Below, piece by piece: positions 33,856-42,884 of a stretch of DNA of 64,000 nucleotides. Origin of the DNA: Rhizobium freirei PRF 81. Lineage in GTDB: Bacteria; Pseudomonadota; Alphaproteobacteria; Rhizobiales; Rhizobiaceae. The stretch lies in contig NZ_AQHN01000096.1 in assembly GCF_000359745.1 (NCBI RefSeq), positions 62,001-126,000 on the forward strand, in the 5' to 3' direction. The position numbers were made by a program, and so were the translations under genes. The notes beneath the pieces were generated by a model that was given only the letters and a program-made list of their open reading frames with translations, had not been told where the DNA came from and did no database searches. How positions within the stretch are numbered: position 1 is the first letter of the stretch; each line of letters begins with the position of its first letter.

Positions 33856-35469
33856 TTGGAAAAGCAGCGGGTATATTGCGTTTTTGAAGGTGCAGGCGCG
33901 CGAGGCCTTGGCCATGTCGGCGCCTATCGTTCATTGTCTAAGCACAGTATCGAGATTTCGGGACTAGCGGGCACGTCTGCCGGCGCGATTCTTGCGGCGC
34001 TCGCCTGCGCCGGCTACGACGCCGAGGAGATTTTTTCCGATAAGACGGGTGCGAATATTCTCGATCGACTTGACCTGGATCCTGACAATCTTGATGCAGG
34101 TCAGATTAAGCAGCCCGCGAAAACGCCTGCCAAGCTTTTTGGCGATGATGCGTGGTTCAGGCTGAGATTAATCCGGTTTCTGCTCGCTCGAATTTGGATG
34201 CTGAAGGTGGTTGGCTTCACCGTCCTCGCGATCGCCGTCATCGGTCTCTGGCTGTTTCCGCAACCGGCACTGGCTCTTCTCCTCGCAACACTGTTAATAG
34301 CGACGGGAGCAGCAATCTTTTTTATGAGAGGCGTCGTATCTCTCGATAACGTCAAGACCGGCCTCGACCAGTTGCTGTCGGTCAAACATCATGGCTCGCG
34401 CCGCGGCAGACCTGTGACGTTCAAGGACCTCGCGGAGGCGGGCCGTCTACCCTTGAAGATCGTGGCCGCAAACATCACTAGGCAAGAGCTGACGGTATTC
34501 TCCGCCGAAACTAGCCCAGACGTGGCCGTCTCGGATGCGGTCTGTGCATCAATCGCCATCCCAGGAGTCTTCAAGCCACGACGGATCGACGGAAACTGGT
34601 TTATGGACGGAGGGCTCGTTTCCAATCTCCCGGCCTGGACATTCGACGACGAGCGTTCTACCGATCGCGATGCCCTAACGGCGGCCATCGAGATCAGTGT
34701 CGGCGGCGTGAAAAGGCCGCCCCAATTAGCATGGACGATCGGATCCGCCATCAGAACAATGATCTTCGGGTCGGGAATTCTCAACAAACGCGGTGTCGAT
34801 CGCCTAACTTCGGAGCGTCTGGTCGTCGATCTCGGCCTTCTCGACTTCGACATCGGTCGAACGCGCGCCGTGGAGATTGTTCAGAAGACTGAGACCTTCT
34901 GCGATGGAAGTCTCATTGCCCGCATGATCGAATTGCCGCGAAGCATCAACGATACGTGCGACGCGGTCTCATTGAAGTGCCACGAATTTATCGAAGCCGC
35001 ATTTGCCGCAGCCGCGTCCCCCGATCGGCAATTTACAACGCGCATCGCCATCGCAATCCCGATCGGGCCACGGAATCGCACCGTCCGGCTTGAATTCAGT
35101 TCCGGATATGCCGACCTGTCCGACGAGAGGATTTGTCTACCTCTCGAACGCTCATTGATCGGAGACGCTTGGAGGCAGAATGAGACACTTTACGTATCGA
35201 AGAGTGATGAAGAGGTCTGGAACCGAAGTCTTTCGGCTCCGCAGGATCGTTGGTTGCGAAAACTGATATGGCGGGATCTTAGCTGGGTCCTCTGCGTTCC
35301 TCTGGAGATCGATGCCCGGACGAAAGTCGTTGTGACGCTCGACAGCGACGTCGAGCTCGACTTCGACCAGGATGTCCAGCAGGAGTTGCTGGATACGCTG
35401 GAAGCTCTTATATTGAAGGAGTTCCAGTTTCTGAGAACAGTGGAAAGGGAATTGCTCAATGGCCGTTAA
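33856..35469 (+). CDS. Patatin-like phospholipase with internal transmembrane segment
   Basis: The 537-residue protein has the patatin oxyanion hole FEGAGARGLGHVGAY (residues 10-24), the nucleophile elbow GTSAGA (Ser about 41) and the catalytic Asp in WFMDGGLVSNLP (about residue 250). Between nucleophile and Asp there is an insertion of two strongly hydrophobic helices (about residues 112-158), so the enzyme is probably membrane-embedded. Patatins cleave acyl chains from phospholipids and are frequent effectors in bacterial defence. It begins at a TTG, the only early start retaining the glycine-rich loop. A 79-residue gene overlaps its end. Its neighbourhood suggests an effector role. Confidence 0.85.
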   Translation: MEKQRVYCVFEGAGARGLGHVGAYRSLSKHSIEISGLAGTSAGAILAALACAGYDAEEIFSDKTGANILDRLDLDPDNLDAGQIKQPAKTPAKLFGDDAWFRLRLIRFLLARIWMLKVVGFTVLAIAVIGLWLFPQPALALLLATLLIATGAAIFFMRGVVSLDNVKTGLDQLLSVKHHGSRRGRPVTFKDLAEAGRLPLKIVAANITRQELTVFSAETSPDVAVSDAVCASIAIPGVFKPRRIDGNWFMDGGLVSNLPAWTFDDERSTDRDALTAAIEISVGGVKRPPQLAWTIGSAIRTMIFGSGILNKRGVDRLTSERLVVDLGLLDFDIGRTRAVEIVQKTETFCDGSLIARMIELPRSINDTCDAVSLKCHEFIEAAFAAAASPDRQFTTRIAIAIPIGPRNRTVRLEFSSGYADLSDERICLPLERSLIGDAWRQNETLYVSKSDEEVWNRSLSAPQDRWLRKLIWRDLSWVLCVPLEIDARTKVVVTLDSDVELDFDQDVQQELLDTLEALILKEFQFLRTVERELLNGR

Positions 35470-35698
35470 AATGCTTTCGCGAACAGCCAAAACCGGTTCC
35501 AGAAGCGGCTCCAGTGCTGCCGTCCGCACGGCCGTCAAAACCAAGTATTCGGAATATCTGGCGTCAGAGCCGACAGATCATGCACGCAAAGCATCGGAAC
35601 TTGCCAAAAAGATTCGCGAATTCGAAGCGAGCGTCGAATCTGACCCGCGGCCTGTCGTGCGTAGCCGCAATGCCAAAACAGGCTTATTCCTGAAATAA
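35459..35698 (+). CDS. Small basic protein overlapping the patatin gene
   Basis: This 79-residue protein (MAVKMLSRTAKTGSRSGSSA, ending RNAKTGLFLK) overlaps the patatin stop by 11 bases, so it is probably translated from the same message. It is rich in Lys, Arg, Ser and Ala. A middle helix (KYSEYLASEPTDHARKASEL, then AKKIREFEAS) may form a coiled coil. Nothing identifies it. It could be a regulator or antidote of the lipase or a nucleic-acid-binding protein. It ends 10 bases before the stop of the convergent PfkB gene. Confidence 0.65.
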   Translation: MAVKMLSRTAKTGSRSGSSAAVRTAVKTKYSEYLASEPTDHARKASELAKKIREFEASVESDPRPVVRSRNAKTGLFLK

Positions 35699-35708
35699 CG
35701 AAAGGGTC

Positions 35709-36785
35709 TTAGGCCGCGGACCGGGCAGCAGGAGGCAGCTTATCCGGTTGGTCCGGGCATGCTGGACAAGCAACCGACGCACCAACCTTGATTGTCCGGT
35801 CGATCGCCGCCAGCGTTGGACGTCCCTCGCGAATGGAGCGTATCTGCCGATCAAAATCCGGTCGCGAAACGAGATACATGCCTCCCCTCGCGCCCTCGAA
35901 ACCGCAATTCCAGGCGGCAAGGGCTTGGCCAAATCGCAGCGCCTCGTTTAGCCCGGCTTCGCCAATGCTCATCAAACCGCTCAGCCCGCTACCAGCGGCT
36001 TTCATCAGGAAGCCACCGGTGCACCAGTCCCCTGATCCGCAACTATCGACGAGGTTTGCAACTGGAAAGGCGGGCACAACTATCCATGGCGACACCTTGT
36101 CGTCGAGCCGGTGGCGATATCGAAGGCCGTCGGCTCCTACCGTCTGAATTTCGACACGCGTCGCTGTCCCCTCAGACATGGCCTGTCCCGCGTCGGCGAG
36201 GCGCTGATCCGAGTATTTGACCACATGCGCCAAACCCAGCGCTTCCGCGAAAAGCTTGTCGTCCGTTTTTCCGGATGGCTCGAAGACGACGACTGCGCCC
36301 GCCGAGACTGCGCTCTCGGCAAGTGTCAGGGCGGCGCGCGATAAACGGTCGAGGAAAAAAACGGACGAATTTTGAAGGTGTGGAACGATGGCTTCGACCG
36401 AAGCCTGGGTGACCGGCCTGTAGCTGGGCAGCCGCTGGCCACAATGCGGGCAGCTCCAGAGAAAGCGATGCGTCGGGGTCCCATCACGTCCGCGCCGGAT
36501 CTGCTGGATGATAATCGGCGTGTGGCCGGTCGGCGCGCAGTTGACAAAATCGAGATGCACGCCCCACGATGAAAGGTCAGTACGCACGCGTTCGGACGCA
36601 GGATCACCGTTCATCCTGGCAATCGGGTAGGCGTCCCAGCCCAGATAAGACATGATGGCCATGACGTTGCCGCAGGTGCCGCCCGCCCAGGATTGTACCG
36701 GCGTGTTCGGATCGAGGCCGATGACAAGATCAAGGGCCACTAGCCCGGTGCCGAAAATTTTGGGTCTGTCGACGACGATCGGCAT
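35709..36785 (-). CDS. PfkB-family (ribokinase-like) carbohydrate kinase, last gene of five-gene operon
   Basis: The 358-residue protein has the PfkB/ribokinase fold, with the N-terminal sugar-binding WAGGTCGNVMAIMSYLGWDA, the middle VVVFEPSGKTDDKLFAEA and the ATP/anion-hole motif DSCGSGDWCTGGFLMKAA, whose aspartate is the general base. It should phosphorylate a sugar or nucleoside. Unusual features are an internal SCPHCGQRL cysteine pair and a C-terminal ACPACPDQP, which could bind zinc. It is 18 bases behind the 365-residue gene and closes the SIS-HAD / PRTase / ATPase / unknown operon, which points to a shared sugar-phosphate or nucleotide substrate. The substrate cannot be read. Confidence 0.85.
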   Translation of the reverse strand: MPIVVDRPKIFGTGLVALDLVIGLDPNTPVQSWAGGTCGNVMAIMSYLGWDAYPIARMNGDPASERVRTDLSSWGVHLDFVNCAPTGHTPIIIQQIRRGRDGTPTHRFLWSCPHCGQRLPSYRPVTQASVEAIVPHLQNSSVFFLDRLSRAALTLAESAVSAGAVVVFEPSGKTDDKLFAEALGLAHVVKYSDQRLADAGQAMSEGTATRVEIQTVGADGLRYRHRLDDKVSPWIVVPAFPVANLVDSCGSGDWCTGGFLMKAAGSGLSGLMSIGEAGLNEALRFGQALAAWNCGFEGARGGMYLVSRPDFDRQIRSIREGRPTLAAIDRTIKVGASVACPACPDQPDKLPPAARSAA

Positions 36786-36803
36786 AACACCTTCGTCCTT
36801 TCA

Positions 36804-37901
36804 TCATGTATGTAACTGCGGCCTTGGCTGAGGATAGACCTCTCCCTCCAGCCAAATATGAACCAGATGCGGTGAATCTGGGGCGTCCGAGACTGATGCC
36901 TCTAAATCATATCCTAGAGCCTCAAGGTAAGCGACTGGTAAATTCCGCTCGAGTGCAGCCATCAGCGCCCCAAGTGCCATCACCTTGCTGCCGAGCGGCG
37001 AGAGCACCAAACGAGAGCCGCCGACCTCAGAAAAGACTGGTTTTCTGAGGTCGTCGAGGCGCAAGATCGTCCGGTAGAGATCGAGAGGGTCTCGCTCATC
37101 GGCGTAGACGATGTCACGAGTATCGACCGACCAGGCGCTGTCGAGTTCGACCATGAATTCTTCCGCCAAGCGGTCCCCGATCCGCGGGTCCATGGATGGG
37201 AATGGCAGAATCGGGCAGGTGTCGTGCGGCGAGACGAAATCATAGAGGCGGTCCAGAGCGGCGCGCTTCCCCGTCGCCAGCTGCGGCAGCCAAAGCTTGG
37301 CCGCCCCGGCGAACTTGTTGAGCGTAAGGCCGCCGACAAAGCCATGAACATAGCCGGGGGAATCGCTGGCGATCGTCTTGATCGCGCCGTCGAGAGCGGG
37401 ATTGTGCGCGACGAGCAAATGGAGGTTCTGTGGCCCCTTGCCCCGCTCGCTATACTCGACGAGGAGCCGGATGATCGGAAAACTGGTTCCGACCGATAGG
37501 GCGCTCACATCGACGACGACATCCGTGATGCCGTCAAAATTTTGGCCAGCAAGAGCTCGCGCCACGTTTCGACCGCCAATCACGGCGAGGTCGCTGCCGA
37601 AGATATCGACAGGAACAAGCGCGTGATTTGGCACGATCGTCTGCAAGTCGGCAATATTCTTCGCAGCCCGCGATACGAGTTCGGGCGAGGGATCCGGACG
37701 GTTTTCCTGGAGGAACAGACCGCGTAGCGGCGCCCCGCCGGCGGCCAGCTTTCGCGATATCACGCAGGCGCGGGGATCGAAGCCTGCCCCGGCGATCACG
37801 ATGACCTTGCGCTTCGTATCAGCAAAATAATCGTCAATGAATCCGGAAACAGCGTCGCCGCTATGAGAAATACAGGGGTCCCACCGCCAGTCGCGCGCCA
37901 T
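36804..37901 (-). CDS. Unrecognised Rossmann-like protein, fourth gene of five-gene operon
   Basis: The 365-residue protein is not recognised. Its N-terminal strand-loop RKVIVIAGAGFDPRACVISR looks like a Rossmann nucleotide-binding start. Further beta-alpha units follow (ITDVVVDVSALSVGTSFPII, LHLLVAHNPALDGAI). Near the C-terminus RLVLSPLGSKVMALGALMAA followed by VAYLEALGYDLE recalls the SPLG/PKP loop of CARF-like sensor domains. A ligand-sensing role is therefore possible but only by resemblance. Its start abuts the stop of the ATPase gene (one-base gap or less), so expression is tied to that ATPase. Confidence 0.75.
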   Translation of the reverse strand: MARDWRWDPCISHSGDAVSGFIDDYFADTKRKVIVIAGAGFDPRACVISRKLAAGGAPLRGLFLQENRPDPSPELVSRAAKNIADLQTIVPNHALVPVDIFGSDLAVIGGRNVARALAGQNFDGITDVVVDVSALSVGTSFPIIRLLVEYSERGKGPQNLHLLVAHNPALDGAIKTIASDSPGYVHGFVGGLTLNKFAGAAKLWLPQLATGKRAALDRLYDFVSPHDTCPILPFPSMDPRIGDRLAEEFMVELDSAWSVDTRDIVYADERDPLDLYRTILRLDDLRKPVFSEVGGSRLVLSPLGSKVMALGALMAALERNLPVAYLEALGYDLEASVSDAPDSPHLVHIWLEGEVYPQPRPQLHT

Positions 37902-39815
37902 TTAAGCCTCGTTTAGGATGCGCACCAGGTCGTTGGTCCGCTTTTCAAGGAAACCACCGCGCTTGAGCGTCAGTCTGTTGTGAAGCAAAAGCACACCGCC
38001 CAGCTCAACGAGAACCCAGAGACGCTTCTTGGTGCCGTGGTTGGGAACGAGGACGAAGGCGTTATATGCCACGCCGAATTGCAGGATGCGCGCCAGCTCC
38101 GGCTGGTTGCGAGGAATTTCGTAGAACTCTTCCTGCGGTATGCCGAAGGCGTTGGCGCCGCCTCCAAGCGACGCGTTACCCTCAAGGCTCTTCTTGACGC
38201 AAGCCGCCGCAATCCCATCCGCTAGCTTCTTGACCTGCTGATGGTGCGGAAAATCCCACTCCCGGATCATTTCGGCAGCCCGATTTCGCAAGAGCGAATG
38301 CTGCGAGCTCGCGCTTAAGGTTGGCGACTTCGAACGGATCAGCTGCGTCTCGGATTGCGCAACCAACCGAGAGGCGAGCTGAAGGAATTGTTCGGCGTTT
38401 TCGGAGCCCGCGTCACATAACGGATCGATACCATAGAAATAGGGCCGATCTTGCTTGTGAAGTAGATGGATTTTCGCGCCTTCGAAGACCTTGTCGTCCG
38501 CGATGAGCGGGCGTGACGGTTCGACGTCCTGCCCGGCATCGTCGAAAAGTCCCTGCTGCGGCACGCGTTTGGCGTAACGCTGGAAAAGGACGCCGAGCAT
38601 GGAAAGTCGGATCTCTTCGCAGTCTTCGGCTGTGTCCTTCAGATAGTTGGCGATGTCCTGTTCAAGACCGGTCCTTCGCTCCGCGGTGATCTTGAAGCGC
38701 CATTGCAGACTATCGACGTGGCTTGCAAGCCTTTCCCGCTTCGATTGCGAAATCGGCTCGATATAGGTCGCAAGCAGATTTCCAAGATCGTTGAGCCGGC
38801 GACGGTGGAAAATTTCCATCTGCGCGAGGTACCGATTGGCCATCCCTTTGGCCATCTTGCGAAAGGCTCGGCGCTGATTGAGTCGATCTCCTCCGCTTTG
38901 CATCCATATCGTGGTTGTCTCGCGAGACTTTTTAAGGCCTGGCTCATCAGCGTGCGCGATCTCGTTTTCTTCAACCAGCACGTCTGCCGGCGTCAGGGCA
39001 TCAAGGCGCGTCAGCACCCAGCGCGAGACTCGCAACTCGCGCCGGCTGAGCCAACGTTGAAGGGATTGGAACTGCGCCGGATGCAGGCTGTGGGCGTCGT
39101 CGAAGATCACCAGCGGCTTCAGGACCGATGACTGGTTGTGCTCCTTGAGGAGGAACGTCTCGATGACATCGAACGGGCGGTAGGCCGCCGCGGCAACTTC
39201 CCTGTCGATCTCGTCAATCTCAGGTGGAACCAGCGCGGCCGAGATATTGTAGATCGCAAGCTCGATTTCCCGCGCCCGCTCCAGCACCCCCCGCGCACCT
39301 GTCCCGCCAATGGCGGTGAGCGCCGCATCGGCGTCGGGTCTCGGCACGATTTCGAGGTCGTCGATCGATGCCCCCGCCAACTGCACGTCCCTGATCCAGG
39401 CCAACACCGTCCGGGCCTGGAGGAGAGCCGTCATCAGTCCGCTCTTGAGCTCATCGGGATATGGAAACTCCCAGAATTCGCGGTACTCACCCTCAAGCGG
39501 CAGGCGGGCACCGATGACCGACGGCATCCCGGTCGTGATCGCCCGACAGGCCGTCAACGTGTCGATGAGATCGTCATAGATATCCTGGCCGCGATTTCGC
39601 AAAAGCGTGCGCAATGTCGAATATTGAAAGAGCCGCGCAAGGGTCGTCTTTCCGCTCCCGGGCGTCCCAATAATCGTTGTCAGTCGATCATAGAGCTTTC
39701 CCTCCTCAGCGTGTTTCTGGAAGAAGGTCGCCAAGGGCTCAGGGGTAACGACAGCGAGGAAGGCCTCATCGTCGCGTAGATATTCGGTTGCGCGTTTCTC
39801 GAAGGGATTGACCAT
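37902..39815 (-). CDS. P-loop ATPase (AAA/ORC-like), third gene of five-gene operon
   Basis: The 637-residue protein has Walker A TTIIGTPGSGKTTLARLF (residues 47-64) and Walker B KPLVIFDDAHSLHPAQ (about residue 235). WVLTRLDALTPADVLVE after it is in sensor-I position. The C-terminal 350 residues are helical and unassigned. The layout suits an ORC/Cdc6- or STAND-like switch ATPase. The start is set at ATG 39815 (MVNPFEKRATEYL), after AGGATC and seven bases past the PRTase gene. The frame extends further upstream inside that gene and is not used. In the operon it is the likely NTP-driven sensor or regulator of the surrounding enzymes. Confidence 0.82.
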   Translation of the reverse strand: MVNPFEKRATEYLRDDEAFLAVVTPEPLATFFQKHAEEGKLYDRLTTIIGTPGSGKTTLARLFQYSTLRTLLRNRGQDIYDDLIDTLTACRAITTGMPSVIGARLPLEGEYREFWEFPYPDELKSGLMTALLQARTVLAWIRDVQLAGASIDDLEIVPRPDADAALTAIGGTGARGVLERAREIELAIYNISAALVPPEIDEIDREVAAAAYRPFDVIETFLLKEHNQSSVLKPLVIFDDAHSLHPAQFQSLQRWLSRRELRVSRWVLTRLDALTPADVLVEENEIAHADEPGLKKSRETTTIWMQSGGDRLNQRRAFRKMAKGMANRYLAQMEIFHRRRLNDLGNLLATYIEPISQSKRERLASHVDSLQWRFKITAERRTGLEQDIANYLKDTAEDCEEIRLSMLGVLFQRYAKRVPQQGLFDDAGQDVEPSRPLIADDKVFEGAKIHLLHKQDRPYFYGIDPLCDAGSENAEQFLQLASRLVAQSETQLIRSKSPTLSASSQHSLLRNRAAEMIREWDFPHHQQVKKLADGIAAACVKKSLEGNASLGGGANAFGIPQEEFYEIPRNQPELARILQFGVAYNAFVLVPNHGTKKRLWVLVELGGVLLLHNRLTLKRGGFLEKRTNDLVRILNEA

Positions 39816-39822
39816 GATGATC

Positions 39823-40950
39823 CTATGAATGCCTCTGCCTTCGTCTGAAGAGCGGACGCATTGCCGGCGTTGCTTCGCCACCCTCGGTCTCTGCCCAGAG
39901 TATGGCGACGGAATTGTTGGGCGTATTGTGTTCGAGAACCAGTGGCAAGGCACATCCGCCATAGCCGAGTCCCAGGTGCTCGACCCCTCCGACATCCGTA
40001 TGCTCGGTCTGGATCTTCGGGTCGTAATATTTCTGGGTGAGCGCGATGAAGCCCTCGAATGGCGCGGGGCTTTTGTCTACTGGAAGATCCTGCGGCAGAA
40101 CCGCCCCAAACGAGAAATTGATCGTCTCCGTCCATCCCTCCGTTTTCAAAGCGTCCTTAGCGTCGCCAACCCGCCTGACCATCTCGCCAGCGCCCGCATG
40201 CGTCGCGATATAGTGGTGCACGCAGAGTTCCCAATCGGGGGACAACACCTTGGCCGAAAGCGCACCGACGACATTCTCAAGCGATTCCTTGAAGCGCGAA
40301 AGCTTTCCGGACCACTTCTGCTTCTTCTCGTTCCAACGATGGAACGACGTCCCGGTCCCGACGAAATCGTCGATCAAGTAAACCAGCCTGAACTGTGCGT
40401 CCGGATCCTTGAGGTCCTTGCGAAGATCGTCGATCAGATCTTGCCATTTGTCTTCGTCGAGCTGGGTCGCCAGTACAAACTGCTCGTTGGTGAGGATGCC
40501 GACATTACTATGCCTGATGCCATCAATCCTGGCGCCGTCACTCAATCCCATGAAGAGCGTCTGCCGCCGCAAGCGATCGGCTGCATCTCTCGCATCGCTG
40601 TCGGCCCAGACCCGGTAGCGCGGAATTCCCTTTTCCGCCGCGACCATGCTGATGATGCGCTCACGCACGACGGACGGATAGAACTGCTCCACGAGGCGGT
40701 TCATCTCTGCCTGACCCACATAGATCAGGGATTGACGCACGAACGCGTAGGCCGTGGGGCGCTCGCTGGGATCAAACTGCTGCAGCCAAGTACCAAGGCT
40801 TTCAATAAACCGCATACCCGCTTGAAAATCGCGATAGCCGTCGTATTTCAGCTTCGACATCAGACGCAACCAGCTGAACTCGCGCCTGGCCTGGTCGTCG
40901 TCCCAGGCCATGATCTCGCTCAATATCCGCAGCCCAAGTCCTTCGTTCAC
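39823..40950 (-). CDS. Phosphoribosyltransferase-like protein (PRTase of conflict-system type), second gene of five-gene operon
   Basis: The 375-residue protein has the PRPP-binding loop FRLVYLIDDFVGTGTSF (residues 187-203), the hallmark of type I phosphoribosyltransferases, embedded between long helical flanks (SEIMAWDDDQARREFSWLRL at the start). This size and context resemble the PRTase-CE group that has been linked computationally to conflict systems; that link is from memory. It starts at a GTG overlapping the stop of the SIS-HAD gene (GTGA), so the two are coupled. It may attach or remove a ribose-phosphate on a base, nucleotide or protein. The acceptor is unknown. Confidence 0.8.
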   Translation of the reverse strand: MNEGLGLRILSEIMAWDDDQARREFSWLRLMSKLKYDGYRDFQAGMRFIESLGTWLQQFDPSERPTAYAFVRQSLIYVGQAEMNRLVEQFYPSVVRERIISMVAAEKGIPRYRVWADSDARDAADRLRRQTLFMGLSDGARIDGIRHSNVGILTNEQFVLATQLDEDKWQDLIDDLRKDLKDPDAQFRLVYLIDDFVGTGTSFHRWNEKKQKWSGKLSRFKESLENVVGALSAKVLSPDWELCVHHYIATHAGAGEMVRRVGDAKDALKTEGWTETINFSFGAVLPQDLPVDKSPAPFEGFIALTQKYYDPKIQTEHTDVGGVEHLGLGYGGCALPLVLEHNTPNNSVAILWAETEGGEATPAMRPLFRRRQRHS

Positions 40951-42884
40951 GTCAGCGCATCCTTCACAAAGCCGAGATGCCCGTCCACGACCTCGAGATG
41001 CCTGATATAATCCAGTGTCGCCTCCACGCCGCGTTGCCCAGCTTCGGCGAGGTTCCAGCAGCTTGCAGCATCAACACTCGTTTCGTCGACGCTGAGCGAA
41101 TCTTCGCCACGCAGAAGCTCGAAGTCATTGCCCGGCCACCGGCCGCGATCCCCGATCGCAAGGATCGGAGTCGGCCCCAATTGCCCCCTCAGTCTCTCGA
41201 CGACATTGAGTTTCGAAACCGAGGCCGCAACGATGTCCACGGAATGACTTGAGCGCGTCACCTTCACGCCCTCGCTTTCGGTCGCCAGGATGACCTGATG
41301 GGCAATGTCCCATAGCCTCCCCTCGCCCACGTCAGTCTTCGCCTGAAGCGTGATCTGAAACTGCCGGTCGGTCTGTTCGGCGAATTTGGCGAGCTCTGGA
41401 TGGCGCTGTAGCGCAATCGCCAGAGACGCGAGTTCGAGGCAGCACGCCGCCATTCCATCAGGGACGGCCGCGTCGCTCAATGGCGCAATTTCTGCTCCAT
41501 TGTAATAACCGACGAGGATGTCGTCCCAGTATCGTTCCGGCAACACCTTTTGCAGATCTTTCCTAACGGACGAACCGCGCCCGGTGGCAATCGCGACGCG
41601 ACCACCGGCTCTCAGGATCCGGATCAGCTCAGCGACGATGTCCTGACGTGGCAGCTGAAAACGATGCCGCGTATCAACAAGCGTGCCATCATAGTCGAAT
41701 ACGACGGCGGAAAATCGCTTGTTCACAAGCTGCTTACGATAAGCCGTCAGAGCGCCCTTCCAGCCAGCAAGTTCTTCTCCGTCCATACTGGCGGCAGTCT
41801 TGCCTGCCTTTCGGGATATCGCGGCCTCGTCGCGAGAGCCAATCGAAAGGGCAAGCTTGGTCTTCCCGGACCGCGGCAGGGGCAGATTGTAGAGCTTGCG
41901 CCCGAAATCCGGCACGCCTGGCCGTCCTGGATCGATTCCCACCGCCAGGCCTGCCCACTCGGTGATCCTCAGGGCTGCGATGAGTGAAGAGATCATGGTA
42001 GCGACAGGCGTACCGGGAAGGTCGACAACGGCTTTCGGTATGTCCCCAGGGATCAGGTCCAGCGTTTTTTCCGCCAGTGCACGGTCATGATCTGAAACCA
42101 GGGCCAGCACTCCGCTGATGTCTCCTCGCTTGGCGAGCCAATGATGGCGGCCATGCGCGAAGTTTCGATAATCTGCGAGTTGAAGATTCCCAAGAGCCGC
42201 TTCGGTGAATTTCGATTCTAGGTCGATCGCGCCAACCTTCGTCATCGGGCCATGAACTACCAGCGTCGTGCCGCGCGACCAAAGGCTGCCGGTTTTTGCT
42301 CGCCAGGACGCGACCGCATCACTTTGCGCAGAAAGCAGCTGATCGACGATCGCGACCGCTGCATGCCACTCTCGATCGCCATCGTGCTCGAAGGCGTAGG
42401 CCCGAGCGAGAAGCGAGATGAAGCCTAGCAACGAATTGGTCGCCAAAAATCCGTCTTTGCCGGCCGGCGGCGGTGCGATCAAAAGGTCCACATAGGGATG
42501 GCGGCGGCACAGATCGGCAAGCGGACTGTCTTCTCTCCCGCACATTATCGCGAGCTGGCGCGGCTCGCGTGTCACGAGTGTTTTTGCGGCTGCGATGATG
42601 TCCACGTTTCCGCCACCCGCACTCAATAGCCAATGGGACACGCCGACGAGTGGGTCTGCGGAAACTTCAAGCGGTGTCGACACCGAGGCAAGACGACCGG
42701 TAAATGTCTGATGGAGGGTAACAAGCGCATGCGCGGCGGTGAGTGAACCACCGGAACCGATCGCCTGGAGGGGGAAAAGGCCTGCAGTGCGGATCGCCGC
42801 CCGCAGATCGTCAATATCCTTGCTTTTCGCCCAAGCAAATGTTGCTTCTAGGCTGTCGATTTCCTTCGCGTACGGTTTTGCCAT
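40947..42884 (-). CDS. SIS-domain plus HAD-phosphatase fusion, first gene of five-gene operon
   Basis: The 645-residue protein joins two enzyme-like parts. The N-terminal part (about residues 35-170) has SIS sugar-phosphate-binding features: LQAIGSGGSLTAAHALV, VSHWLLSAGGGNVDIIAAAK and then ATNSLLGFISLLARAYA. The C-terminal part is a Cof-type HAD hydrolase with VVFDYDGTLVDTRHRF (Asp about 393), RVAIATGRGSS and ILAIGDRGRWPGNDFELL. The pair suggests binding and dephosphorylation of a phosphosugar or nucleotide. A GAGGAGATC ribosome site precedes the ATG. It leads the operon, so the promoter should be in 42885-43213. Confidence 0.85.
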   Translation of the reverse strand: MAKPYAKEIDSLEATFAWAKSKDIDDLRAAIRTAGLFPLQAIGSGGSLTAAHALVTLHQTFTGRLASVSTPLEVSADPLVGVSHWLLSAGGGNVDIIAAAKTLVTREPRQLAIMCGREDSPLADLCRRHPYVDLLIAPPPAGKDGFLATNSLLGFISLLARAYAFEHDGDREWHAAVAIVDQLLSAQSDAVASWRAKTGSLWSRGTTLVVHGPMTKVGAIDLESKFTEAALGNLQLADYRNFAHGRHHWLAKRGDISGVLALVSDHDRALAEKTLDLIPGDIPKAVVDLPGTPVATMISSLIAALRITEWAGLAVGIDPGRPGVPDFGRKLYNLPLPRSGKTKLALSIGSRDEAAISRKAGKTAASMDGEELAGWKGALTAYRKQLVNKRFSAVVFDYDGTLVDTRHRFQLPRQDIVAELIRILRAGGRVAIATGRGSSVRKDLQKVLPERYWDDILVGYYNGAEIAPLSDAAVPDGMAACCLELASLAIALQRHPELAKFAEQTDRQFQITLQAKTDVGEGRLWDIAHQVILATESEGVKVTRSSHSVDIVAASVSKLNVVERLRGQLGPTPILAIGDRGRWPGNDFELLRGEDSLSVDETSVDAASCWNLAEAGQRGVEATLDYIRHLEVVDGHLGFVKDALT

